Below are positions 35,712 through 46,825 of a stretch of DNA of 64,000 nt, piece by piece. Position numbers and translations under genes: made by a program. The notes beneath the pieces are model-generated. The model had not been told where the DNA came from, searched no databases, and was given only the letters and a program-made list of their open reading frames with translations. The DNA is taken from assembly GCA_026182355.1 (NCBI GenBank), contig JAPFBL010000254.1, positions 5,763,001-5,827,000 on the forward strand, written 5' to 3'. The stretch is from Hermatobates lingyangjiaoensis (Eukaryota > Arthropoda > Insecta > Hemiptera > Hermatobatidae). Each line of letters starts with the position of its first letter. Position 1 is the first letter of the stretch.

Positions 35712-36895
35712 ATTTATATATATACTGAAAACTCTGATTTTAACTCTACAAGATGGACAAGACCCAAAACTGGCTGAATGAGAAAGAACAAAAATTTTCA
35801 AGGCATAATGTCTCATTCCTTTTTAAATAAAATTGAAAGTAGTTTTTTTTTTTAATATTTATGATTTGAAAAATAATGATTATATTATATTTTATAATGA
35901 ATATTACTAAGAGATTTTTTAATTTTTGAAAACAAGAAAGCTGAGACAAATTTTTATTTAGTAGATGTATATTTGGATTTTCTATTAACACAATAAAAAA
36001 ACATTATCCATCAAACTCACACAAATACTTATAAAGTAGTTTTTTCCTATGGCTTGAAAAAATGTATAAAAATGAAAGCTGTGTAATTATCAGTATTTAT
36101 CACTTAAATTGAACTCTGCTTGTAAAAAAAAATTATGATAAACTTGTAAACTTCTATATAAAACTATAATTAGTTGATTCAAAGTATATTATTAAAAGCG
36201 AAAATTCCGTAATATTTCAGAAGAATGATTTGTAGAGCCATGCTAAAGGCGCAATTAATTCTGAATAAGTTTTCTCATATTTCTAAAAGTAGATGTCATT
36301 TCATGGCCTCACATCTTAACTGGACCAACTAATTATTCTTCACGATCAAATTGTTACATGACAAGAAATAAATCAATTAATTCACACAAAAAAAATGTTT
36401 ATGTCAGTCATTCTTAAACTGACACAGTTTTCACCTTGATTAAAGGCTAAAATAAACATGAATTGAAAAATGCCCAACAAATGTCGACATTAATACTACA
36501 TTTTTTCAATCATAACATCTATGTGTTATAACAGCAATAAAACGAAATTAATTGTTCAAGATTGTCAAGTTTTGTTTACCTATCTGAATTTCCTTTTAAA
36601 TGCTCTATACTTTTCTTAAAAAACCCTATTGAGGTTGGTTGCATTAATCCGTGCAATTTATTACTTGTAATTAATTGTAATAGGAAATAGCAATAATTCA
36701 TTGATAATAACTTTAAGATTACTTCAATATCATTAAATATTTAGTATTTAATCTATGTAGCAAAGAACGTAAAAATGAAACGTCTTGTTATAATAAACAA
36801 GGATGGACATATTCTCACAACTTATTGTGTATAGTGTAGGTTATGCAAAGATTTATACGTTCTTTTGAGACCAAAGCTAATGGGACGATTTTAAA
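35712..36895. other. Intergenic; no gene recognised
   Basis: Very AT-rich, with no supported gene or repeat. Confidence 0.5.
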
Positions 36896-37203
36896 TAGGT
36901 TACGTTGCAGGGGCAGTCTCACACGAGAACATACATAGACTCAACATTGGCTCTTTGTATTACCACATTATCAACATTGGGGGTCATAAATTTTGCCTAA
37001 CGCAAGTGTATTTAGAGTAGGAATCTTTAACGAGTAACTGACATTATACAGGCTCAGAACCGAAGGGTTAACGCCTCTCCGAGGGACGACGTGTTAAGAT
37101 TTATTCACCTCTTGCGTGAATAAATCGAGGGCTAGAATGGGTATTGAACCCCAGATCTACCAGTAGACTGACGAGCACGTTGCCACTGGGCTAAGCTGGT
37201 CCC
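36896..37203 (-). repeat. tRNA-derived SINE, copy 2
   Basis: On the minus strand the head reads GGACCAGCTTAGCCCAGTGG (A box TAGCCCAGTGG), and the B box is GGGGTTCAATACCC. The body includes CGAGGGCTAGAA, and the 3' tail ends near TTGCAACGTAACC. It is the most complete tRNA-like head of the SINE copies in the window. Confidence 0.8.
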
Positions 37204-37499
37204 TACGTTCAAGTTTGTCAAGTGTAGACTGCAATTCTATCTCTAGACAGCCATTCATGACCTTGGAAAAAATGATAAAACATATTGTTGTTTAGCGAAT
37301 TTTTTCTATAGTTTATTTATTATTTTTACAAATCATATGAAATCGTTAAGAAATATTCAAAATGTCTGTTATTAACCTTTTGAATACAACTTCCTTTGAC
37401 TCGATTGTGTTGAAAAAATTTCAAAGTCGTATAAAAGAAACAACACAGTTAATAACCTCAGCAGGTTATTGGTCACTCCAACTTGAGTTGTTAGATCTA

Positions 37500-38695
37500 T
37501 TTTGCTTTTCGTGATAAATGAAATTATTAATTTTTTTTAGCACACTAATTTTAGGTTGATTATTTAACAAAATAACATTTTTCTATACTTAAGAAAGAAA
37601 AATATACGCGTAAAGAACAAATGTCCTGAAATCATTAAATTTACTATATGGCCCCCTTCCGTCCATGTAATTCGATAAAAAAAATTCAGCTCATCGTCGT
37701 AAATGGGGCTATTTTGGGTATAATTTCATTGTGATCTGTTAAACGTGAACTGTGACGATTATTTGATCAAACGTGATCAAATGTGACCTGAATCGTGTCC
37801 ACAACTTTCAAAATCAATCATAAGAAAAACTTTTACATTTTATTCCAAAACTGACCTTTTGGATGAATGATAAATCTGCAGCTTTTTTTTTGTTTAGTTA
37901 ATGCTGCTTTCAGTATCATATTAACCCCACATTTCAAAACTCTAGATAAGTACTTGAGGCGACAAAAATGTTGTTAAAATCATATTTTCTCAGAAAAACT
38001 TACTTTATCATGATGCAATATTACCAAAAAACAACTGGGATTGGCAATATAGTAATATGGGGGTCATTTCCGAGTGGAATATAAATTTGATGAATGCAAG
38101 TAGTATCCTGAAGAATGGCCACTTTTAGATACATAACCACCCTCTCATACACATACATACACCCACATTCTGGGTAAAATGTCGATGGATATCTTTTAGT
38201 TAATAGGCATACTTAAATGTAAATTTATTTTAATTACAATAATTTTACAGATTAAAAACAATAAACAAAAAAAATTACACATACGTTAGCACCATTAGTG
38301 TAAGGAATTTTTGATACTATTTTCATTTATTATTTTAGTTTAGTGATACAAGTATATATTATTCACTACTTAATTAATATTTGGAAGTTATAGTTACCTA
38401 ATCTTAGTCCTACAAGTGTATTATGTCATAATACCTTTGTTGTTTGTACATGTTGTACCCTGTGTGATACGTGTGAACTTAAATATGAGACTTTAATACT
38501 CGTATACTCCCCTCATAAAAGGGTTACTCTTGTGAGGAAAAAACACACACACATACATATATACACAGACACCATCAAAGAAATTTCAAAAATTGACTTT
38601 GGGGACCTCAAAGAATGTAAATTCATCGAGATTCGGAAATCAAACTTCTTCATGATCACTATACGTTACTTATAGTGTAGTAATAACAAAAACAC
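37500..38695 (+). mobile_element. Diverged third copy of the ~1.6-kb element
   Basis: Order and sequence resemble copy A at lower identity: CCATGTAATTCGATAAAAAA, a CATACACATACATACACCCA tract, GACACCATCAAAG, TGACTTTGGGGACCTCAAAG, then CATGATCACTATACG and TTACTTATAGTGTAGTAATA. The left boundary is unclear. A left-end-like sequence in the opposite orientation lies at about 39180-39210 (TATAGTAGAGTATAGGATAC), suggesting a further fragment or rearrangement. Confidence 0.55.
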
Positions 38696-39852
38696 ACAGT
38701 AAATAAAAAATAATATATACATTTTAAATGATATTGATGTTGTAATCAAGACAATAAAATTAATAATCATAAAAACTGACAGAGACAACATTAAATAGAA
38801 TAGGTGTGGCACTATTCATTAAAGATACTATTAATCGAGTCAGCAAACGTAATGAACGAAATGAGGGATGCCGGCGATGGATTATGATTGTACAGTTTAG
38901 GGTGGTTAGAGTCGTACGAAGGTGGGTAGGTGAGAATACTGTTTGAACTAGTAAACAGTAATTAGCACAAAATATTAATAGTTTGTACTCTATATGTTAT
39001 AACATACAATACCCTCATAACACATTTAACAGGAGGCAATGAAGCCATCGTAAATGATCACCTAGCCTGGAAGCTTCCTGATTTCAAGAATAAAAATTAT
39101 TGATTCCACAAATTCATTATTCAATGTTAAGCAAAACAAAAACTAAATTGAACGTCAGTGAGTTTTATATTATGTTTGTTTATAGTAGAGTATAGGATAC
39201 TCCATATTGTTTTGTTATTTCTTTTTTATTTTATACTGATATTTTATTATTTATTATATATCCTCCTTCCTTCCTTCTTAGTACAAACAACAGTTTTGAA
39301 TTGGTGAGTTTCATGCAACACTTACATAGAAAAGACGAAGCAATTTAGCAGTCCTCCACCAGAAAAGTGATTGCAAGTCGTTACAGAGGCATCAAATTTA
39401 ACCAATTTCAGTTTTCACTCATCGATAAATCACGAATAATGTCAAAACAACTTTCAGAATTAAAAATTTCAGAGAACTATTGGAGATAAAATTGGTTAAT
39501 ACAAAACAAAATATACCATGTGTTACGGAGCAACAACTCTATTTCTTCAGCTTATTGCACGATATTACGGAGAAAGTCTATATAAGTGTATAGATTTTTG
39601 AACGATAATAAAAGAACAATTTATAGTATGGTATAATTCACAATATACATGAAATTCACAGGGACTAGACAGATAAAACAGTCTTATGCTAATTGGAACA
39701 GAAACAGCTTTTCTAAAGAATATTGATAACAATGCATTTTACAATGATGTTATTAACAATCTCACCAAGAAAGAAAAAAGGATTGAATTTGATTAAATTA
39801 AATGGGGAAGTTTTTATTGTATCTTTGTATTTTAATGGTAACAATAGTATAC
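38696..39852. other. Intergenic; no gene recognised
   Basis: AT-rich; holds only the isolated end of the 1.6-kb element near 39180-39210. Confidence 0.45.
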
Positions 39853-40056
39853 GTCCCTCGGAGAAGGACGTTAAACCGTCGGTCCCGAGCCTGTACGATG
39901 TCAGGTACTCGTTAAAGATCCCTACTCTAAATACATTTGAGTTAGGCAAAATTTAGGACTCCCACTGTAGAATCAATCTTCATTGTGTGGTATCACAAAG
40001 GGCCAATGCTCGGCCTACGTGTGTTCCCTTGTGGAACTGCCACTGCAACCAACCCA
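39853..40056 (+). repeat. tRNA-derived SINE, copy 3 (5' truncated)
   Basis: Starts in the body (CCCTCGGAGAAGGACGTTAA), continues through CCCGAGCCTGTACGATGTC, and ends GGAACTGCCACTGCAACC. The tRNA-like head is missing, as expected for a 5'-truncated retroposed copy. Confidence 0.75.
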
Positions 40057-40304
40057 ACAATAGTATAACATATATCCATTTAAATTAAATTTCTACCTCT
40101 ATGAAAAAAATATCGACCAGTCACAAAAGTCACCACACGCCCCTGTTTGGCACCTAACGCACATTGTTCTAATAACCTTGAAGAAATATTTTTGTACCAT
40201 TTTGAAAGGGTGTTAGATTTAGTCGTCTGATAGAGTTAATAATTGTATATTACTTCTTGTTGGTTTGGTAACAATATATTGGCTTATGATTTGATTGTTA
40301 TACA

Positions 40305-40341
40305 GCCCTGAGATGCTTACACATACATGGAAACGTTAGCC
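40305..40341 (+). ncRNA. Degenerate hammerhead-like motif
   Basis: GCC, CUGAGAUG, a weak hairpin, GGAAACGUU, AGCC. The GAA-ACGU-U half is intact, but the CUGANGA box and stem I are eroded. It is related to the 17.55-kb and 35.6-kb motifs. Confidence 0.3.
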
Positions 40342-41195
40342 TAGCTGATATTTTGCACAACTGTCGACGACCTCTATTTCTATGCTCTTATTCCTGTATA
40401 CGTATAGAAGAATAGAATTTATTAAGGAAACCGCCAATAAAAATAGTAAATAAATGGGAAATTTCTTCAAAACAGTTTATTCGTAAACATCGTTCCTTCC
40501 AAGTATTCTCCAATGTTCTAAACAATCACCCCATTACTCATGCATCATAACTGGCAAAACATAATAACCACATAGAAATAAAACAATATACCCCATTGAT
40601 TGTTCGTTACTTTGATGGAGGTTTATAAAAAGTAAACTTTAATCTTTTCAACTACAGATTTCTGAAGTAATGAACATGTATTGAAATTCATTAATTTTTT
40701 ATGGTCTTAGGACAAAAACATATAACAATCATATTAAACCGGTATAAAAATAATAAAGAAGCAATTAAATTAGTTTACGATCATCAGAAAAGAATTATTC
40801 AGAGAAATTTAGAAGTAGATGAAATTATAGGGTTTTCATGACACTTAGAAGATCATTAGGCCCTAAGATAGGTCAAGGACGACGTTCTTTGGATACCAGG
40901 AAACAAAACGGTTAAAATATCAACTGCCACCAATTAGTTGGCAAGAACTCCGTGCAGTTGTTACTTCCCTAACGAACCTTGATTGTGTCCTCTAAAGGTG
41001 ACTATGCACTGCTCAAGTACTGCTTGCAACAAATCATTTAATAATGTCTAAATCTAAATGTTCATCGAACAGAATGAATATCTCTAAAATAAAATATCTA
41101 GTATTATATAATAGATTCGTTAAAGAAACCTGCCATCCTAGAACAACCCACTCAACATAGTTTTAAAATGAGAAGCGTAATCTTAAACTAGCAAC

Positions 41196-41240
41196 ATTCA
41201 GGCCTGACGATGAATGTTGATCATTCGAAACATGTCGAAT
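41196..41240 (+). ncRNA. Hammerhead-like ribozyme motif
   Basis: CUGACGA, extra U, a stem II hairpin (GAAUG/CAUUC, loop UUGAU), GAA, palindromic stem III ACAUGU, cleavage-position C (GUC triplet), then GAAU. Stem I is less clear: AUUC upstream can pair with GAAU but leaves AGGC unpaired. Boxes, stem II and stem III are all good. Confidence 0.45.
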
Positions 41241-42384
41241 AGTAGGACTATAGATGCACTTTATTGTGTAGACCAGAGTGTTACTTAGAAAAATTGAGAA
41301 ACTTGTTAGGAAACACGTATCAGCTAAGTTTGGTGTCATGTTCAATAATGAAACTTGTATTTTGTAAATATACAAAAAAATATGCCTTAACTGCCAACTA
41401 CCAACATCAAACGATGTTAACTACACTGTTTTTGTGCCAGAATTATTTAATGTGAACCAGAAGCATTTATTTTTCTTATGAAAAACAACTGCAATGCTGA
41501 AGTTAACTGTATTGATTGAGTTAAATGTGATAGATAAATGATAGGAGAAGCTTGGGAGATCTCAATTTGTAAGCTACCCATCAAGCTTGCAAAACGAATT
41601 AGAATGGCTATCAGTTCCTATCATAAATAAATAAAAAATTATAGATATAATTTAGATTTAGATAGTAGCACGATTAGATACTTTTTGTTAAAAACTCCTG
41701 TTAACTGGAAACTAAAAGCTCTCAAATCTTTGTGTGAATAAACTTATCGATTACAGTATTAATTCTATTCAGACGTTGGAGGCTTTGAACAAATAAAGGG
41801 TATAAGAAACTTTTTTCAGGATCGTTGAAAATAAGATTAGCAGGAAAGAAGGTGATAGGTAGTGTATGAAGGACGGCAAACAGTAAAGTTCAAAGACACA
41901 CAGAGGCGAGTGAGCCCTGATTGGGCTTGACTATGCGCGCTGCTGTCAAGCAGGTTCTGTGATGGATGGAAGACTGGTAATCCAGAAGAGCTCGCCAAAT
42001 CATCTCTCCCAATAGACAACCACATTCCTGCCCCTCCACAGTCCAATTACACATGCCTACTTCATATAGGTCAGTATTGGATCGGCAATTCAGTTGTTAG
42101 AGACTCATCAAAAAATTATATCAACAACTTCAGTGACTTATATTCTTAAATATAGTTTACTTTCTGAAAGAATTGAGAAATAATCAACAATTAGATTTAA
42201 TTCTAATATTTTTCAAATAAAAATAATACTAACAATTGCATACTAAATCAAGGAAAGAGTAAACATATGAATTAATAAAGGAGTCAACACTGATTTTGAA
42301 GAAATATACTAACAATGGTTAACAGAATCAATCAAATCTTGTTTAATGATCTTATTGCGAGGAAATACTTATTACACCAATGTA
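41241..42384. other. Intergenic; no gene recognised
   Basis: No supported exon. A GC-richer patch at about 41890-42050 (TGAGCCCTGATTGGGCTTGA, a short palindrome) is unexplained. Confidence 0.45.
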
Positions 42385-42390
42385 TTTATT
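42385..42390 (-). terminator. Probable poly(A) signal of cytochrome c
   Basis: AATAAA on the minus strand, about 190 nt past the stop codon. It is the nearest canonical hexamer. Confidence 0.5.
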
Positions 42391-42581
42391 GGAATTAGTA
42401 TTGAGATTTACAAATTTCGCTTATTTATCAAATTTATCAAACAATTCATCATAAACATAAACATCTATGCCAAAATCAAACTGTATGATACAAATTAAAA
42501 GAGGAATAATAGATGATTAAAGAGAAAACTTGTATACTTGCAAAAACATGTTTTAAAAACCAAGACAAAGTTCAAACAATA

Positions 42582-43054
42582 TCAATGAAGTGATTTTAAA
42601 AACGCAATAATATCCTGTCTTTCGGATTCTTTCTTCAATCCAGCAAAAACCATTTTGGTGCCAGGTATAAATTTCTTCGGATTTTCTAGATAAGTATTTA
42701 AATTTTCTTCAGTCCACTGTATGTTTCTGTTTTTATTTTCAGCGGTATATGGATAGCCTGGAGCCTGACCGGTTTGTCTGCCAAAAACTCCCCATAAATT
42801 GGGTCCAACTTTGTGCTTGCCATCTTTTTCAGTTGTATGGCACTGGCTACATTTCAAGACAAAAATTTTCTTTCCTAAAAGATTTCTGATTTAAATCATC
42901 TGATATATACTTACAAAACTTACAATCTTACTGAAATAACTAAAATGAGATATACATAAAAATTATCAAACTTTAAATTCTATTAATAAACGTCAAACAA
43001 AATACCACAAAAAAGCAAACAATAATAATTCCATTTACCTGACTCAACGCTCAT
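42582..43054 (-). CDS. Cytochrome c, two coding exons
   Basis: Cytochrome c is the soluble haem protein of the mitochondrial intermembrane space. It carries electrons from complex III to complex IV and can trigger apoptosome formation when released. Exon 1 (43054-43039) is only 16 coding nt, MSVES plus one base, with a CAG/GTAAAT donor. Exon 2 (42874-42582) begins after a TTTTAG acceptor and completes the glycine of GKKIFV. The joined protein is 102 residues. Haem attachment is C14-S-Q-C17-H18. The axial Met80 lies in [10 protein letters not shown] and Trp59 is present. [10 protein letters not shown] and [11 protein letters not shown] are diagnostic. Position 33 is Trp (NLWGVFG), where His or another residue is usual. 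The N-terminus is slightly short. The frame is intact and all functional residues are present, so it is a real gene. It is head to head with the TMBIM gene at 43174. Confidence 0.95.
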
Positions 43055-43173
43055 TTTACTGATCTGGAATTCCTGAAAAAATATCACTTCACGATACTAG
43101 ACAATTAGTAAACAAACATTTGGAAGTTAATTAAAGGTTATAAGTGACAAAATTCTAAATCGCACTCATCGAC
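43055..43173. promoter_or_regulatory. Shared 119-bp intergenic region between cytochrome c and TMBIM genes
   Basis: Only 119 bp separate the two divergent start codons, so 5' UTRs and promoter elements of both genes must share or overlap this interval unless transcription starts further off. No convincing TATA box is visible. On the minus strand, TTTTTTCAG ends about 18 nt before the cytochrome c ATG and resembles a 3' splice site. A 5' UTR intron of cytochrome c would therefore cross into the TMBIM gene on the opposite strand. Confidence 0.55.
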
Positions 43174-44010
43174 ATGGATGTCTTTGGCTCTTTAATATGG
43201 TTTATTGGCAAATTATGCACTACTGTAGGATTAATGACAGCGTTAGGAAGCATTGTTTTCTGGTTATTTTCGGATAAAAAAGGTGCCATATACAACATTG
43301 CTAATTGGTCAAAAGAAGAAAACCACAGGATTATGAGTACTTATTTTTTTTTAATGAGTGCGTACTTTTTCTTCTTTTTGAGTACATTATACATTTTTGA
43401 ACAAGAATGGTTACAGGTTATCATTTGGGTCAATAACGTCGAAGTTGTTTTGGGATCTATTTTGCTCTCATCGTATTTAATCTCGAAACAAGAACGCTTA
43501 GTTTACGTTGAGAAGAATTCAAGGACAAAAATCATTTTATGGCTGATAACATCAATAGTTTTGAGTCCATCGATTTCTTTGTTTGGAAGCCAGATATGTA
43601 ACCTTTCTTCACTGATGACATCATTTGCTCTATTCATAGCAACGGCAATGGCTTTCACGGCTCATAATACTTTATACAAAGAACTTTCAAGTATTATTAG
43701 CCAAATGTACTTTATAGTATTTTTATCATCTATACTCAGTATAGTTTATACTCCATCTCAAACGCCATTCAGTGTTCTTCTTTTGGCGATTAACTTTTTT
43801 GGTGGGATCGCCCTTTATCTATGTGTTTTTATGGTTAACACTCAATATATAATAGAACACTGTGACGAAAAGCAGGATTATGATCCGATTTACAACGCAA
43901 GTGTGATGTTCATCTGCACCGTCAATTTATATGTCAGAATTGGTATGCATTATGTCGTTGAGCTCACTGATTTAACTAACAAAGAACCAATTGCTAGAAT
44001 CTTCGGATGA
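43174..44010 (+). CDS. TMBIM (Bax inhibitor-1) family membrane protein, TMBIM5/GHITM-like
   Basis: A single uninterrupted exon of 278 codons. Hydrophobic segments lie at about residues 4-32, 55-75, 82-103, 119-139, 145-162, 177-192 and 200-221, so about seven membrane passes. The C-terminal half aligns by memory with TMBIM proteins: SPSISLFG, FLSSILSIVYTP, then FFGGIALYLCVFMVNTQYII, where the family has D-T-Q. The tail DYDPIYN...TVNLYVRIG resembles the KYDPIN...TLNIFMRVA end of TMBIM5 (GHITM/MICS1) better than BI-1. TMBIM5 is a mitochondrial inner-membrane cation/proton channel or exchanger linked to cristae shape and cytochrome c retention. Odd points are no introns, no obvious mitochondrial presequence, and Asp-to-Asn at residue 222. 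It could be a retrogene or a diverged paralogue. A possible poly(A) signal is at 44602-44607. Family call firm; subfamily moderate. Confidence 0.78.
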   Translation: MDVFGSLIWFIGKLCTTVGLMTALGSIVFWLFSDKKGAIYNIANWSKEENHRIMSTYFFLMSAYFFFFLSTLYIFEQEWLQVIIWVNNVEVVLGSILLSSYLISKQERLVYVEKNSRTKIILWLITSIVLSPSISLFGSQICNLSSLMTSFALFIATAMAFTAHNTLYKELSSIISQMYFIVFLSSILSIVYTPSQTPFSVLLLAINFFGGIALYLCVFMVNTQYIIEHCDEKQDYDPIYNASVMFICTVNLYVRIGMHYVVELTDLTNKEPIARIFG

Positions 44011-44601
44011 GTAATTAAGATAAAATATATTCGTATCTTCTTATCTATAATTTTATTTTGAACTAGTTTAAGTATCCATATGATTAACAAATTGATGTTG
44101 TTCTATTGAGGAATACTGATGTCATCTAATATTATCGTCTACGAATTAGATATTATGTTTCCTATATTTCTGCCCAAACTGTTAATTCCATGTCACAGAA
44201 GTAATTACTCTACCTTACTTCAGGAATAAGACTCCTTATAATTTATATGCATTGATTGAAATATAATTAAAATGTTATTTTCCCTTGTTGATAACAGTAA
44301 TTGTTCTCGGTTATTGAATCACACAACATAAAGTGCAGATTATATAACTCCGATCTAAGACAGGTATTTTGTTACACTAGTGCTCATGAGTTCAGGTTCC
44401 GAGCTCCTAACCAACTCGGCCTCCTAAATGTTTTCATAGCTTGAGGAAATGTCCTGAACACTGAATCTTAGATGATGTGTCAAAACCACCACGCTAGGCA
44501 TTCTGATGTGAGGTATACTCACTAAACATCCGAGCAATAATTAGTTTGACTAAATGTAGGTGTATTAAGTGAACAACTTTAATATTTGATACAGAGAACA
44601 A

Positions 44602-44607
44602 AATAAA
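44602..44607 (+). terminator. Possible poly(A) signal of the TMBIM gene
   Basis: The AATAAA lies about 590 nt past the stop codon. It is the first clear canonical hexamer noticed on this strand; nearer weak variants could be used instead. Confidence 0.35.
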
Positions 44608-46690
44608 TGGAATAACAGTGGTATTTATGTTATTTTTTATTTTAAAAAAACTTGTTAAAGCGCTTTAGTACCAATAAATACCTTTTCTTATTTTTTCTGG
44701 ATGTGGTTATTTATCAAATCAATTGTTTACATAAGTATACACATATATAGTTTAAAAAAATATAGGTTAAATTGTGATTTTTTAAACTATATTTAATTTT
44801 CACAGAGGTTACTTTCTATAGGTGATTCCATTAGTTTCAGAGCTAGAATATTTTCAACTAAACTTAAAATATTTTATAACACACAATGAACGCCAATTCC
44901 TAATATTAATAAAATTATAAAAGCTGCTTAAAGCTTATTTAATTAGTATTAAATGGAGCACATTGTTTTAATACTATGTTACATGGTAATAGATAAGAAA
45001 ACAAAAAAAAAATAGACAATACAGCGATCTCCATACCTGCCTTTGTAAAATGTTTAACAGTTCTCAAATTAGGTTGACCTATAACCTAATATAATGTTCA
45101 TCAAGGAGCCTCATTTCTGCTGCTTTGAAAGCTTACAAACAAAATAATAAGTTTGTTTGGCCGCCAAGGGCAGACACTGATTCCCAAGTACCCATCTGGT
45201 ATGCCCATGCCATAATGTTGGATAACGGAGTTTCTCCCAGAAAGAAAAAAAAACGAACTATTCTTACAACAGGTAGTCAGTCCTTAGGCGTTCGGTACAT
45301 CACGCTCCTAAACACCAAATAAGACTCAGAACTGGAGGGGTGTTAGGGCCTACGCATTCTTATGTGAAGCAGTTATACGGTGTTGGCGGCTGTAGTTGCA
45401 AACCCAAGGCAAATAATTATCTAATGCAATAATATGTGTTGTTTGAATCTACATTTTTTTTTAAAGTGCACGAGGATTTTATGAACACACAATATTATAA
45501 TATGCCAATTAGACCTCAAAAACCTACCATCTTAAACAAAAATTAATAAAGATTTTATTCTTAAAGATACGTGAGCCTAACAATAGATTTTTAATAAGTA
45601 TGAAAAGTCAGATTTCATATTGAAATACTTGAGTACCAGATTAGGACAGAAGTAGTAGATCGAGGGTTCTCAACACACGATGTGACTCTCCATTTATCAA
45701 TAGGGAAGATCTGCTGCTCACGTATTAGAAAGGCCTCTAAGTCCTCTGTCCCGAGCCTCGACGATGACAGGTACTGATTAAAGACCCCCTACCCTAAATA
45801 CAATTGAGTTAGGCAAAACTTAGAACTCCCAATGCAGAATCAACAGCTAATGTAGTCCAACCATTACTAAAATGGGTGCCAAATAAAAAATGAGCCACAA
45901 ATTTTGCCCCTAGAATAGCACTGAAAGATGAAAGCCTTATAAGTGTGGGCGCTGGAAAACAAACAGCCTATTGAAATACACACTAATTAGTTATTTAGCA
46001 CACTGACCACTAATATTAACAACAAAACTAATATTCTTCTGGATTACAACGGGATATGAGTTAATGAATTACAAGGTTAGGCAGGAATATAATTTTGAAA
46101 AGCTATTCCATTATTTAGGTTTTACATTTCATTTATACAGGACGTTTAATGTGGACTTACAGGTTTTTTTTTTAATATTACAGATACATATAACCATTAT
46201 TAATTAAATTGTTTGTTTAAAAGTTGTTTTTATTAAATCCACAGAATCAACGCCAAAATATGTTTCACATCTACAGTAAGTTGAATGAATGAGAGGAGAA
46301 AGAATCATGGTCTAAGTTATTACAATCTATAAAAATATATTTAATAATTTTCCTGTGGATTATGAATTCCACACTTAACCAATAATTATTAGTTCGGTGA
46401 GAGGGTTAATTTGAAAAAAACAAGCAGGCCACGAAGATCCAAACCTTCAAGTTAACCTAATTTATAAACTTCAACTTCGTTGACTTAATCTTTCTTTATC
46501 TCAAAGAATTCAAACTAGGTTTCTTACAAAATTACGTAGGAATAATTTTTTTTATCAAAATGATTCCCAATTTCAAACATCTTCTCAAAGAGAATCAAAA
46601 TAAGCTAGAAGGAATAATTTACTTAAAGTTATTTCAAACAAACCATACAAAAAAAAAATGCGTACGCCAAAATCACAAAGTTACAAGTAA
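44608..46690. other. Intergenic between TMBIM and UCHL genes
   Basis: The two genes converge here. Apart from a truncated SINE at about 45655-45852, no exon or RNA gene was recognised. A 65-codon frame at 45125-45322 has no domain and was not accepted. Confidence 0.45.
45655..45852 (+). repeat. tRNA-derived SINE, copy 4 (5' truncated)
   Basis: Body sequence CCCGAGCCTCGACGATGACA, GGTACTGATTAAAGACCCCC and GAGTTAGGCAAAACTTAG match the other SINE copies. The head is eroded and the tail is missing. Confidence 0.65.
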
Positions 46691-46696
46691 TTTATT
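46691..46696 (-). terminator. Probable poly(A) signal of the UCHL gene
   Basis: AATAAA on the minus strand, about 130 nt past the UCHL stop codon. Confidence 0.5.
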
Positions 46697-46825
46697 AATA
46701 CAAATTTCTATTATAAACAGATTCACTTTTATCAAAGAATAATCAGTGCACATCAATGAAGCAATATCACACAATTTAAAGCCTTTGGGATATAACAGTG
46801 AATTGTATAAAGCGAAATAAGTGAT

